Positions 6,268 to 12,804 of a DNA stretch of 41,832 nt are shown piece after piece. Both the position numbers and the translations under genes were made by a program. The notes below the pieces were generated by a model, which was not told the DNA's origin, searched no databases, and saw only the letters and a list, made by a program, of their open reading frames with translations. Position 1 is the stretch's first letter; each line of letters starts with the position of its first letter. Origin of the DNA: JAHITU01 sp964486155 (lineage in GTDB: Bacteria; Patescibacteriota; Minisyncoccia; Phycocordibacterales; UBA12079); NCBI GenBank assembly GCA_964486155.1, contig CAZAKQ010000006.1, forward strand, positions 1 to 41,832, read 5' to 3'.

Positions 6268-6309
6268 CAGCCCAGCGGAAAATATTTTCGCTGGGCTGGT
6301 TCTTTTTTT
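6268..6309 (+). terminator. intrinsic terminator
   Basis: CAGCCCAGCG with CGCTGGGCTG around an AT-rich loop, then T7. Confidence 0.85.
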
Positions 6310-6322
6310 ATAGCTTTTATTT

Positions 6323-6331
6323 TGATATAAT
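6323..6331 (+). promoter_or_regulatory. extended -10 of gatB (leaderless)
   Basis: TGATATAAT ends 8 nt before the gatB ATG, so the transcript should begin at or one base before the start codon. Confidence 0.65.
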
Positions 6332-6339
6332 CATTTTTA

Positions 6340-7776
6340 ATGAATAAAGAATATAAAACAACTATCGGTTTAGAAATTCATGCGGAATTAAAAACTAATA
6401 CTAAAATGTTCTGTGATTGTAAAAATAATTCTGATGAAGAAAAACCAAATTTTAATATTTGTCCTGTATGTATGGCGCATCCAGGGACTTTACCTGTAAT
6501 AAATAAACAAGCTGTAAAAAATGTTTTGAAAGTAGGATTGGCTTTAAATGCTCAATTAGCTGATTTTACTGAGTTTGATAGAAAAAATTATTTTTATCCA
6601 GATATTCCTAAAGGTTATCAGATCTCTCAATATAAATATCCTTTAGTTTCTGGAGGAAAATTAAATGGAGTTGAGATTACCAGAGTTCATTTAGAAGAAG
6701 ATACAGCTAGCTCTAGTCATTCAGGAAATTATTCTTTAATAAATTATAATCGAGCAGGAGTGCCTTTGATGGAATTAGTAACAGAACCAGTAATTGAAAC
6801 AGCTAAACAAGCTGGAGATTTTGCTCGTGAATTACAATTACTTTTGCGATATTTAGGAGTGTCTAGAGCTAATATGGAAAAAGGTGAAATGCGAGTAGAA
6901 GCAAATATTTCTGTATCTAAGACTGAAGAATTAGGAACTAAGGTAGAAATTAAAAATCTAAATTCATTTAGGGTAGTAGAAAAAGCAATTGATTATGAAA
7001 TTAAAAGGCAGATTAAAGCTTTAGATAAAGGAGAAAAGATTATTCAAGAAACTAGAGGTTGGGATGAAAATAAAGGAATTACTTTTTCTCAAAGAATTAA
7101 AGAAGGTTCAGATGACTATAGGTATTTTCCAGATCCTGATTTACCTAAATTAAAACTTTCCAAAATTTCTGAATTTACAGAATCAGAATTAAGAAAAGAG
7201 ATTCCTGAATTACCACAAGAAAAAAGAGAAAGATACAAAAAAGATTTTGGAATTAAAGAAGAAGATATTGAAGCCTATATTTTGAATTCTAGGTTAGCAG
7301 AATTGTTTGAAGCTGTGGGAAGTCATTTTTTGGGAGACCAAAAAATCATAAAATTAGCTTCCAACTATCTAACTTCTGATTTAATGGGATTGGTAAAACT
7401 TGCTCGTCGAAGAGGAGAGAATAATATGGAAGGATTAGGAAGGGTAGAAGTTGGGTCGTTTGTTGAGTTAATTAATTTAGTAAAAGAAGATAAAATTTCG
7501 TCTCGGGGAGCTAAAGATATTTTAGCTATAATGTATGAAAAAGGAGGTGAAGCTGAGGAAATAGCTGGAGATAATAATCTTTTCCAACAAAGTGACGAAG
7601 GAGAGTTGCAAAAAATAATTGATAAGGTAATTGATGAAAATTCATCGGTAGTAGAGGAATATAAATCAGGAAAAGAAGCTGTCCTTGGATTTTTAGTAGG
7701 GCAGGGAATGAAAATTTCTAAAGGTTCTGGTAACCCTCAAAAGATATCAGAACTATTAAAGAAAAATTTGGATTAG
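6340..7776 (+). CDS. gatB: Asp-tRNA(Asn)/Glu-tRNA(Gln) amidotransferase subunit B
   Basis: 478 residues. The GatCAB complex converts mischarged Glu-tRNA(Gln) or Asp-tRNA(Asn) to the amide form; GatB binds the tRNA and activates the carboxylate. Signatures: GLEIHAELKTNTKMFCDC near the N terminus, the second half of the Cys zinc site (NICPVCMAHPGTLPV), DRKNYFYPDIPKGYQISQY, the NRAGVPLMELVTEP segment, and a C-terminal GatB/YqeY tRNA-binding tail ending GNPQKISELLKK. Full length. gatA and gatC are not in the window, so the operon is split. The transcript looks leaderless. Confidence 0.96.
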   Translation: MNKEYKTTIGLEIHAELKTNTKMFCDCKNNSDEEKPNFNICPVCMAHPGTLPVINKQAVKNVLKVGLALNAQLADFTEFDRKNYFYPDIPKGYQISQYKYPLVSGGKLNGVEITRVHLEEDTASSSHSGNYSLINYNRAGVPLMELVTEPVIETAKQAGDFARELQLLLRYLGVSRANMEKGEMRVEANISVSKTEELGTKVEIKNLNSFRVVEKAIDYEIKRQIKALDKGEKIIQETRGWDENKGITFSQRIKEGSDDYRYFPDPDLPKLKLSKISEFTESELRKEIPELPQEKRERYKKDFGIKEEDIEAYILNSRLAELFEAVGSHFLGDQKIIKLASNYLTSDLMGLVKLARRRGENNMEGLGRVEVGSFVELINLVKEDKISSRGAKDILAIMYEKGGEAEEIAGDNNLFQQSDEGELQKIIDKVIDENSSVVEEYKSGKEAVLGFLVGQGMKISKGSGNPQKISELLKKNLD

Positions 7777-7872
7777 TTTTCTTTGCCAGATAGGGTTCGA
7801 AAGACGGAGGCGCGAAGCCAATTTGTGAGCTTGTGAACAAATTGTAGCCGAGTCGGGGTCACGAACACTTTG

Positions 7873-7907
7873 TTTTTTATGAGCGAAGCGAAATAAAAAA
7901 CTTAGTG
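7873..7907. repeat. hairpin with GAGCGAAGCGA loop
   Basis: TTTTTTAT and AATAAAAAA flank GAGCGAAGCGA, the reverse complement of the TCGCTTCGCTC loop found before rplD. It sits in the gatB-lipoprotein spacer. Confidence 0.45.
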
Positions 7908-7928
7908 ATTTGGGTCGATGTGCCAGTA

Positions 7929-7958
7929 TTGACAGTATAGATGTTATAGTGGTACTAT
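7929..7958 (+). promoter_or_regulatory. promoter of the 8001 gene
   Basis: Consensus TTGACA (7929-7934), 18-bp spacer, TACTAT (7953-7958). This is one of the few consensus -35 boxes in the window, and it goes with a conventional leader and Shine-Dalgarno. Confidence 0.7.
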
Positions 7959-8000
7959 ATGGCAAGCTATGAATGTAATTTAAATTTAAAGGAGAAAAAG

Positions 8001-8522
8001 ATGAAAAAAGTTTTAGTTTTTTTGGTCTTGGCTGTTGTTTTGTGTTTTGGGTGTGGAAAATCGGTTCATACCCAATCTTCAAAAGTGGTTTTTTCTAATA
8101 ATGGGATTAAGATTGGAGATGAATCTGATAATAATCCGATTATTGTAATTTTTCAGAATCATACTTCTGAAAAAGCAACAATAACTGTAGCTGGTGTCGA
8201 TTCTGACCAAATAGGTTGGGAAGTTGAATCTCGAAAAAACCATGCTCTGAAGCTGGAAAATATGAGAGGAGATATTTCTTTTCTCTTTAGTTTCCCAACT
8301 TTAAATTCAGTTTCTGCCGTCTTAAATCTTGATATAGGAGAGGATACTCGTCGGATTAAAATTTTAAGCGGTGAAATTAACGATAAGTTTTCGAATGAAA
8401 ACCATCGAGGACTTAGAAACTTGAATTCTCAAACTCCAGGGAAAATGATGATGGAGATACATAATTCCCATTTGAGAGAATTTCTTCGTAGTCGTTTGGA
8501 ACGAGAAAATAAAAAACAATAG
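8001..8522 (+). CDS. putative lipoprotein, unknown
   Basis: 173 residues. The N terminus (MKKVLVFLVLAVVLCFGCGK) has a basic start, a hydrophobic core and a Cys at 18 in a weak lipobox (CFGC), suggesting lipid attachment or at least export. The rest is a probable beta-rich soluble domain (NPIIVIFQNHTSEKATITV) followed by a charged helical tail. No family recognised. The start is fixed by AAAGGAG nine bases upstream; the frame is open further 5' but lacks a site. It is a single-gene unit with its own consensus promoter and two terminators in series. Confidence 0.75.
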   Translation: MKKVLVFLVLAVVLCFGCGKSVHTQSSKVVFSNNGIKIGDESDNNPIIVIFQNHTSEKATITVAGVDSDQIGWEVESRKNHALKLENMRGDISFLFSFPTLNSVSAVLNLDIGEDTRRIKILSGEINDKFSNENHRGLRNLNSQTPGKMMMEIHNSHLREFLRSRLERENKKQ

Positions 8523-8540
8523 TTTTTATGTTCTCGTTTC

Positions 8541-8632
8541 AAATAAGGAGATAAAGACTAAACAACATCTTTATCTCCTTATTTATTTTATCAAACAAAA
8601 AATGTGAAGTCTCCAAAACTCCACATTTTTTT
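8541..8632 (+). terminator. two consecutive terminators
   Basis: First: AAATAAGGAGATAAAGA (8541-8557) with its complement at 8568-8584. Second: AAAAAATGTG (8597-8606) with CACATTTTTT (8622-8631). Confidence 0.75.
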
Positions 8633-8685
8633 ATACACATTTTTGTTGGTTTATTCTTTTTTTTATTGTTATTATATAAATATAA

Positions 8686-9228
8686 ATGGATATATTTGGA
8701 CAAATTAAAAAATTTAATGTAATGCAATTTTTATTGTTGGCTTTTTCTGTTTTTCCTATATTAACTTATGCTGTGGAAGCTCCTACTAATTTAAAAAGTC
8801 TTATAATGATTGTTGTTAATTTAATAACAGCTATTTTACCTGTAATCATTTTATTAGCTTTTATTTATTTTGTATGGGGATTGACTAAATATTTAAAAAA
8901 TACAGGAGAAAATAGAGAAGAAGCTCAGCATATGATGATAAGTGGAGTGATTGGATTCTTTATAATGACAGCTGTTTGGAGTTTTGTAGGAATTTTATCG
9001 GCTACTTTAGGAACAGACACTAAAAAACCAAATTTAAAAGGAGCTGAAGATTATTTAACAGGAGTAGGAGTTGAAAAAATATTAAAAGAAAGTGAAAAAG
9101 AAAGAAAAGAAAAACAACAAGAATTCAAAAAAACAGAGGCTCGATTGATAAAAAAAGAAGATAAAGAACAAAATAGTCATATTCCTCAATGGTTTAAAAA
9201 AGCTTTGCCATGGAATTGGGGAAAATAA
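8686..9228 (+). CDS. VirB2/TrbC-like pilin family protein, with charged tail
   Basis: 180 residues. An N-terminal signal-like segment (MQFLLLAFSVFPILTYAVEA) precedes two membrane helices (about 39-66 and 85-108) separated by the polar loop KNTGENREEAQHMM. This is the two-helix hairpin of VirB2/TrbC pilin subunits. Unlike its neighbours it has a 60-residue highly charged C-terminal extension (EKILKESEKERKEKQQEF...), probably helical and cytoplasmic. First of four paralogues. A TATA-rich region lies just before the ATG, so the mRNA may be leaderless. A role in a type IV secretion or conjugation-like envelope structure is inferred from the family. Confidence 0.75.
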   Translation: MDIFGQIKKFNVMQFLLLAFSVFPILTYAVEAPTNLKSLIMIVVNLITAILPVIILLAFIYFVWGLTKYLKNTGENREEAQHMMISGVIGFFIMTAVWSFVGILSATLGTDTKKPNLKGAEDYLTGVGVEKILKESEKERKEKQQEFKKTEARLIKKEDKEQNSHIPQWFKKALPWNWGK

Positions 9229-9256
9229 ATTATTTATTAATTAAAATTATAATTCT

Positions 9257-9571
9257 ATGTTAAAGAAAAAAAATATTTTAAATTATTTGTTAGCAGTTTA
9301 TATTTTTTTACCAGTTTTTGTATTTGCTCAAAGGGTAAATGATCTTATGGGATTAATAGATTTGGTAAAAGGGTTATTTAAAGCAATATTGCCTTTAATG
9401 ATGACTTTGGCGGTAATTTATTTTGTTTGGTCTTTAGTGTTGTATATGAAAGAAGCTGGAGAAAAACAAGCTGAAGCTAGAGAACAAATGATCTGGGGAA
9501 TAGTTATTTTATTTGTAATGGTTTCTGTTTGGGGTCTTGTGAATATTTTAGATAAAACTTTATTTGGGTAA
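9257..9571 (+). CDS. VirB2/TrbC-like pilin family protein
   Basis: 104 residues: signal-like helix ending VFVFAQ, then two membrane helices (about 41-60 and 76-96) joined by the polar loop KEAGEKQAEAREQM. The second helix, EQMIWGIVILFVMVSVWGLV, is encoded by a 74-nt stretch (9476-9549) identical to one in the gene at 9866. Second of four tandem paralogues, with no accompanying VirB/Trb ATPase in the window, so assembly genes must lie elsewhere. Confidence 0.8.
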   Translation: MLKKKNILNYLLAVYIFLPVFVFAQRVNDLMGLIDLVKGLFKAILPLMMTLAVIYFVWSLVLYMKEAGEKQAEAREQMIWGIVILFVMVSVWGLVNILDKTLFG

Positions 9572-9658
9572 TTTTCCACAGATAAGAGTTTTTATTTTTC
9601 AAAATTTGTTATTATTATAACAATAAGTATTATTAATTATTAATTAAGAAAGAGTAAT

Positions 9659-9827
9659 GGGTTAGTGAAATAACCCCAGTGAAATATCATTTGATTTTCT
9701 AACAAAAAATCAAATGCAAAAGATTTAAATATTCCGACTACTTTAGGTTAAAAGTTTTAACTTTTAGTCAAAGTCGTGTTAGTACAAGTCCAGTAGTCAG
9801 AGTACTAAAATCTTTTATTCATGGGGT
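9659..9827 (+). ncRNA. structured intergenic RNA between pilin genes
   Basis: Several nested helices: GGGTTA/TAACCC (9659-9664 with 9671-9676), CATTTGATTTT/AAAATCAAATG (9688-9698 with 9706-9716), AAAAGATTT/AAATCTTTT (9718-9726 with 9808-9816), GACTACT/AGTAGTC (9736-9742 with 9792-9798), AAAAGTT/AACTTTT (9750-9756 with 9759-9765). TAACCCC can instead pair with GGGGT at 9823-9827, giving two mutually exclusive folds. It lies about 40 nt before the next start codon. No known RNA class recognised. It may be a cis-regulator or a separate small RNA. Confidence 0.5.
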
Positions 9828-9832
9828 CATAC

Positions 9833-9863
9833 TTTTCTAAACTCGCTTTGCTCGTTAAGAAAA
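9833..9863 (+). promoter_or_regulatory. hairpin with TCGCTTTGCTC loop before the third pilin gene
   Basis: TTTTCT and AGAAAA (plus AA/TT) enclose CTCGCTTTGCTCG, immediately before the ATG at 9866. The loop matches the hairpins before rpsG and rplD. Confidence 0.5.
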
Positions 9864-9865
9864 AT

Positions 9866-10201
9866 ATGAAAAAAATATTAAGTTTATCTACTTTAGCTTT
9901 AATGCCTGTAATTTCTATGGCTGCCATAGGAGGTTTAGAGGGGTTGTTTAAAAAAATTTCAGATCTACTTGGTTTAGTTATGCCTTTGCTATTAAGTTTG
10001 GCTGTAATTTTCTTTGTTTATGCCTTGGTTAAATATATGTTAAAGGCCGGTGAAGCTCAAGAAGAGGCTAGAGAACAAATGATCTGGGGAATAGTTATTT
10101 TATTTGTAATGGTTTCTGTTTGGGGTCTTGTGAATATTTTGAGAGATAGTGTTGATTTAGATAATTCAGTTCCTGATGTTAATTGGGAAGTAACAAGTTA
10201 A
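9866..10201 (+). CDS. VirB2/TrbC-like pilin family protein
   Basis: 111 residues: cleavable-looking signal (MKKILSLSTLALMPVISMAA), then two membrane helices with the polar loop KAGEAQEEAREQM and a short acidic tail. I place the start at 9866 because the upstream in-frame extension runs through the hairpin at 9833-9863 and would spoil the signal peptide. The second helix shares a 74-nt identical block (10067-10140) with the preceding paralogue although the first halves differ, a pattern of recent gene conversion. Third of four paralogues. Confidence 0.8.
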   Translation: MKKILSLSTLALMPVISMAAIGGLEGLFKKISDLLGLVMPLLLSLAVIFFVYALVKYMLKAGEAQEEAREQMIWGIVILFVMVSVWGLVNILRDSVDLDNSVPDVNWEVTS

Positions 10202-10214
10202 TTTAGATATAAAA

Positions 10215-10484
10215 ATGATTAATAATTTAATTGGAAAAATTAATGAACAGATAATCGCTCCGATTATTTTATTGTTATTTGTTGGTTCTTTAGCATATTT
10301 TTTTTGGGGAGTTGCTGATTATATTCGTGGATCGGGAAATGAAGAAATTAGAAAAGTAGGACGGGATCATATGATGTGGGGAATCATAGGTATATTTATT
10401 ATGGTAAGTGCTTGGGCGATTATAAAAATCCTTTTAAACTCTATTGGAGCAGATATTCCAAGTAAGCCAAGTGGATTGTTTTAA
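10215..10484 (+). CDS. VirB2/TrbC-like pilin family protein, short
   Basis: 89 residues with two membrane helices (about 12-34 and 51-71) and the polar loop RGSGNEEIRKVGRDHMMWG. The second helix (MMWGIIGIFIMVSAWAIIKIL) is clearly related to the EQMIWGIVILFVMVSVWGLV helix of the two previous genes. No obvious signal peptide, so the first helix may serve for insertion. It starts 14 bp after the preceding stop, so the third and fourth pilin genes are probably cotranscribed. Confidence 0.75.
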   Translation: MINNLIGKINEQIIAPIILLLFVGSLAYFFWGVADYIRGSGNEEIRKVGRDHMMWGIIGIFIMVSAWAIIKILLNSIGADIPSKPSGLF

Positions 10485-10538
10485 ATAAATTCATTAAAAT
10501 ATTAAAACACTAGAAACCTCCTAAGGCGGACAAGCATT

Positions 10539-10583
10539 AAAACAAACGGATTTTGACAGAACCAAAGTCCGTTTGTTTGTTTT
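10539..10583 (+). terminator. terminator of the pilin cluster
   Basis: AAAACAAACGGA pairs with TCCGTTTGTTTGTTTT across an 18-nt partly paired loop. Confidence 0.65.
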
Positions 10584-10607
10584 GTGCTTTCACAGTTTTG
10601 ATTTTAA

Positions 10608-10616
10608 TGAGATAAT
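10608..10616 (+). promoter_or_regulatory. extended -10 of the glycerate kinase gene (leaderless)
   Basis: TGAGATAAT, 7 nt before the ATG at 10624. Confidence 0.55.
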
Positions 10617-10623
10617 GTAAGTA

Positions 10624-11922
10624 ATGAAAAAAGATATTATAAAAAATAAAAAAGAGCTTTCTACAAATCCTTTGAGAAAGGATGCTCTTGATATTTTAGA
10701 AAGTGGTTATCAAGCTGTCTTGACTGAAAATGTTTTGACTAAAAATATTTCTCTAAAGGGAGAAACTTTAAAAATCAAAGACAAAAAATATAATTTAAAA
10801 GATTATAAAAAGATATTTGTAATAGCTTTTGGAAAATGTTCAAATCAATCAGCTTTGTTTATAGAAGAATTGCTTGGAGATAAGATTACAGATGGAATTG
10901 TTTTAGATGTGAAATCAGAAAAATTTAAAAAATTAAAATCAGAAAAAGGAACTCATCCATTGCCTTCAAATCAAAATTTTAAAGCAGCTGACTTAATCAA
11001 AAAAACTTTAATTAAAGTAAAAAAAGATGATTTAGTTTTGGTCTTTGTTTCAGGAGGAGGTTCGGCCTTACTTAGTTCTCCGGTGGAAGGAATAGATCCT
11101 AAATTTTTAGGAGAAATAAATCAAGAGTTAATGAATAAAGGAGTTGGTATAGAAGAAACTAATATCGTTCGAAAACATTTATCTGAAATTAAAGGAGGTG
11201 CTTTAGCTAAATTAGTTTATCCAGCTAAATTAATTTCTATTATTTTTTCTGATGTTCCTAGAGATGATATTTCGGTAGTAGCTTCTGGACCGACTGTTCG
11301 AGATTTGACTACTAAAGAAGACGCTAAAATGATTTTAGAATCATATTCTGGTGGGAACTCGGGGTCAATTTTAAATGAAGTTCAGTCTTTTTTAATAGAA
11401 ACTGAAAAAGATGAAAAATATTTTAAAAATGTAGATAATATTTTGATAGTTACTAATCGGATTGCTTTGAAAGCTATGGAAAAAAAAGCTGAAGAATTAG
11501 GATATAATTCTTTGGTAGAATCTTTTGACGTTCAAGGTGAGGCTAGAGAATTAAGTGCAAAATTAACAGGCGAAGATTATTTGTCTAATTCCTGTAGAAT
11601 TTTTGGTGGTGAAACTACAGTTCAAATAAGAGGAAATGGAAAAGGAGGTAGAAATCAAGAATTTGCTTTAGCTTCTTTAGAAAATTTATCAACAAATATT
11701 TTAGTCATGGCTGTAGCTTCAGATGGAATAGATAATTCAGATGTAGCAGGAGCTTTTGTTGATTATGAATTATTTCAAAAAATGGAAAAAGAAAATCTAA
11801 ATTGGAGAGATTATTTGGATGATAATAATTCTTATGAATTTTTTAAAAAAATGGAGACTCAAATAAAAACTGGTAAAACTGGAATAAATGTAGCTGATTT
11901 TTACTTAATTTTAAAGAAATAA
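10624..11922 (+). CDS. glycerate 2-kinase (GCK/MOFRL family)
   Basis: 432 residues. Phosphorylates D-glycerate to 2-phosphoglycerate with ATP. N-terminal DUF4147 domain: AFGKCSNQSA, GTHPLPSNQNF, and the nucleotide-binding loop FVSGGGSALL (around 142-151). Then the NIVRKHLSEIKGG and SDVPRDDISVVASGPT segments. C-terminal MOFRL domain: GGETTVQIRGNGKGGRNQEFAL and the ending TGKTGINVADFYLIL (family form TGPTGTNVNDL). Full length. The product is the substrate of enolase, also in this window (18310). The mRNA appears leaderless. The distinct GarK/GlxK fold is excluded by the motifs. Confidence 0.9.
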   Translation: MKKDIIKNKKELSTNPLRKDALDILESGYQAVLTENVLTKNISLKGETLKIKDKKYNLKDYKKIFVIAFGKCSNQSALFIEELLGDKITDGIVLDVKSEKFKKLKSEKGTHPLPSNQNFKAADLIKKTLIKVKKDDLVLVFVSGGGSALLSSPVEGIDPKFLGEINQELMNKGVGIEETNIVRKHLSEIKGGALAKLVYPAKLISIIFSDVPRDDISVVASGPTVRDLTTKEDAKMILESYSGGNSGSILNEVQSFLIETEKDEKYFKNVDNILIVTNRIALKAMEKKAEELGYNSLVESFDVQGEARELSAKLTGEDYLSNSCRIFGGETTVQIRGNGKGGRNQEFALASLENLSTNILVMAVASDGIDNSDVAGAFVDYELFQKMEKENLNWRDYLDDNNSYEFFKKMETQIKTGKTGINVADFYLILKK

Positions 11923-11983
11923 TTTAGATATATTTCATTTAAATATTCTATTTAAATATAATTATTTTAGAAAATTAAAATAG

Positions 11984-12019
11984 TTTACCTGTTTACAACG
12001 GTCGTATAAAAAGGGTAAA
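11984..12019 (+). repeat. ACGGTCGT hairpin, copy upstream of the PaaX/Cas2-like gene
   Basis: TTTACC at one end and GGGTAAA at the other, ACGGTCGT at the tip; imperfect stem. Related to 12632-12669 and 29299-29336. No T-run. Confidence 0.45.
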
Positions 12020-12076
12020 GGTGTATATTAAAAAAGAATTTAATAAATTTAATAAATTTATTAAATTTAATAAGTT

Positions 12077-12628
12077 ATGGAAAGAGTTTCTATAAAAAAG
12101 ATGATTTTAATTACAATAGCTACAGCTGGAATTTTAAGTGTGGCTTTGGTAGCTCCAAATGCGTTACAGATGATCAAGCAATTTTCAGGTAAACAAAATT
12201 ATAATAAAAAGAATTATATAAAAAGTTCGTTGGGGAAATTATTAAAAAATGGATATATAAAACTTGAAACTAATAGTGAAGGAAAAAAATTTGTTAGTCT
12301 AACTAAAAAAGGAGAAGATCAATTAGTTAAATATAAAATAGGAGATTTGAGAATAAAGAGACCTAGACGGTGGGATAAAAAATGGAGAATAGTTATTTTC
12401 GATATAAAGGAAAAAAGAAGAGAAACCCGAGACTTGTTAAGATCAGTTTTGAATAGATTTGGTTTTATAAAATTACAAAATAGTGTTTGGATATTTCCTT
12501 ATGATTGTGAAGAATTAATTATAATGTTAAAGTCAGATCTTTTTGTAGGAAAAGATGTCCTATATATGACAGTAGATAAGATTGAAAATGATAAATGGTT
12601 AAAAGAAACTTTTGGTTTAGTTAAATAA
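12077..12628 (+). CDS. membrane-anchored PaaX/Cas2-like protein
   Basis: 183 residues. One N-terminal membrane helix (ILITIATAGILSVALVAPNAL, about 11-31), a winged-helix-like region (KSSLGKLLKNGYIKLE...LTKKGEDQLVKY), then a ferredoxin-like domain (WRIVIFDIKEKRRETRDLLRSVLNRFGFIKLQNSVWIFPYDCEE, about 103-146). That domain matches the C-terminal part of PaaX regulators and is distantly related to Cas2. The Asp in IFDI corresponds to the Cas2 acidic residue. No CRISPR repeats or cas1 occur in the window, so a CRISPR role is not supported. Flanked on both sides by hairpins sharing ACGGTCGT. Function unknown; transcriptional regulator or nuclease are both possible. Confidence 0.8.
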   Translation: MERVSIKKMILITIATAGILSVALVAPNALQMIKQFSGKQNYNKKNYIKSSLGKLLKNGYIKLETNSEGKKFVSLTKKGEDQLVKYKIGDLRIKRPRRWDKKWRIVIFDIKEKRRETRDLLRSVLNRFGFIKLQNSVWIFPYDCEELIIMLKSDLFVGKDVLYMTVDKIENDKWLKETFGLVK

Positions 12629-12631
12629 ATT

Positions 12632-12669
12632 TTTTACCTTTTTTGTACGGTCGTAAGAAACAGGTAAAA
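12632..12669 (+). repeat. ACGGTCGT hairpin, copy downstream of the PaaX/Cas2-like gene
   Basis: TTTTACCT pairs with AGGTAAAA around TACGGTCGTA, two mismatches. It begins four bases after the stop. It is followed by ATGAGCG rather than T, so it is a poor terminator. Confidence 0.5.
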
Positions 12670-12804
12670 TGAGCGTAAAGGTTTTGAGCAAAATTTTATT
12701 GATAAAATGAAGGTTGGGATTATTTTAATATGTTATAATTATTATAAATAATTAATTAATAGTTAAATTTGTCTGCTGATGGCAGGAATTAAAAAAAGAG
12801 AAAA

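Noticed and set aside
7785..7960. tRNA-like sequence (GGTTCGA, GC-richer stretch)
   Set aside because: No cloverleaf can be drawn: acceptor and anticodon stems are missing. It is a spacer with a TCGCTTCGCTC-type hairpin.
12077..12628. Automatic label as CRISPR-associated Cas2
   Set aside because: The Cas2-like part is embedded in a PaaX-type protein with a membrane helix, and no cas1, effector or repeat-spacer array occurs in the window.
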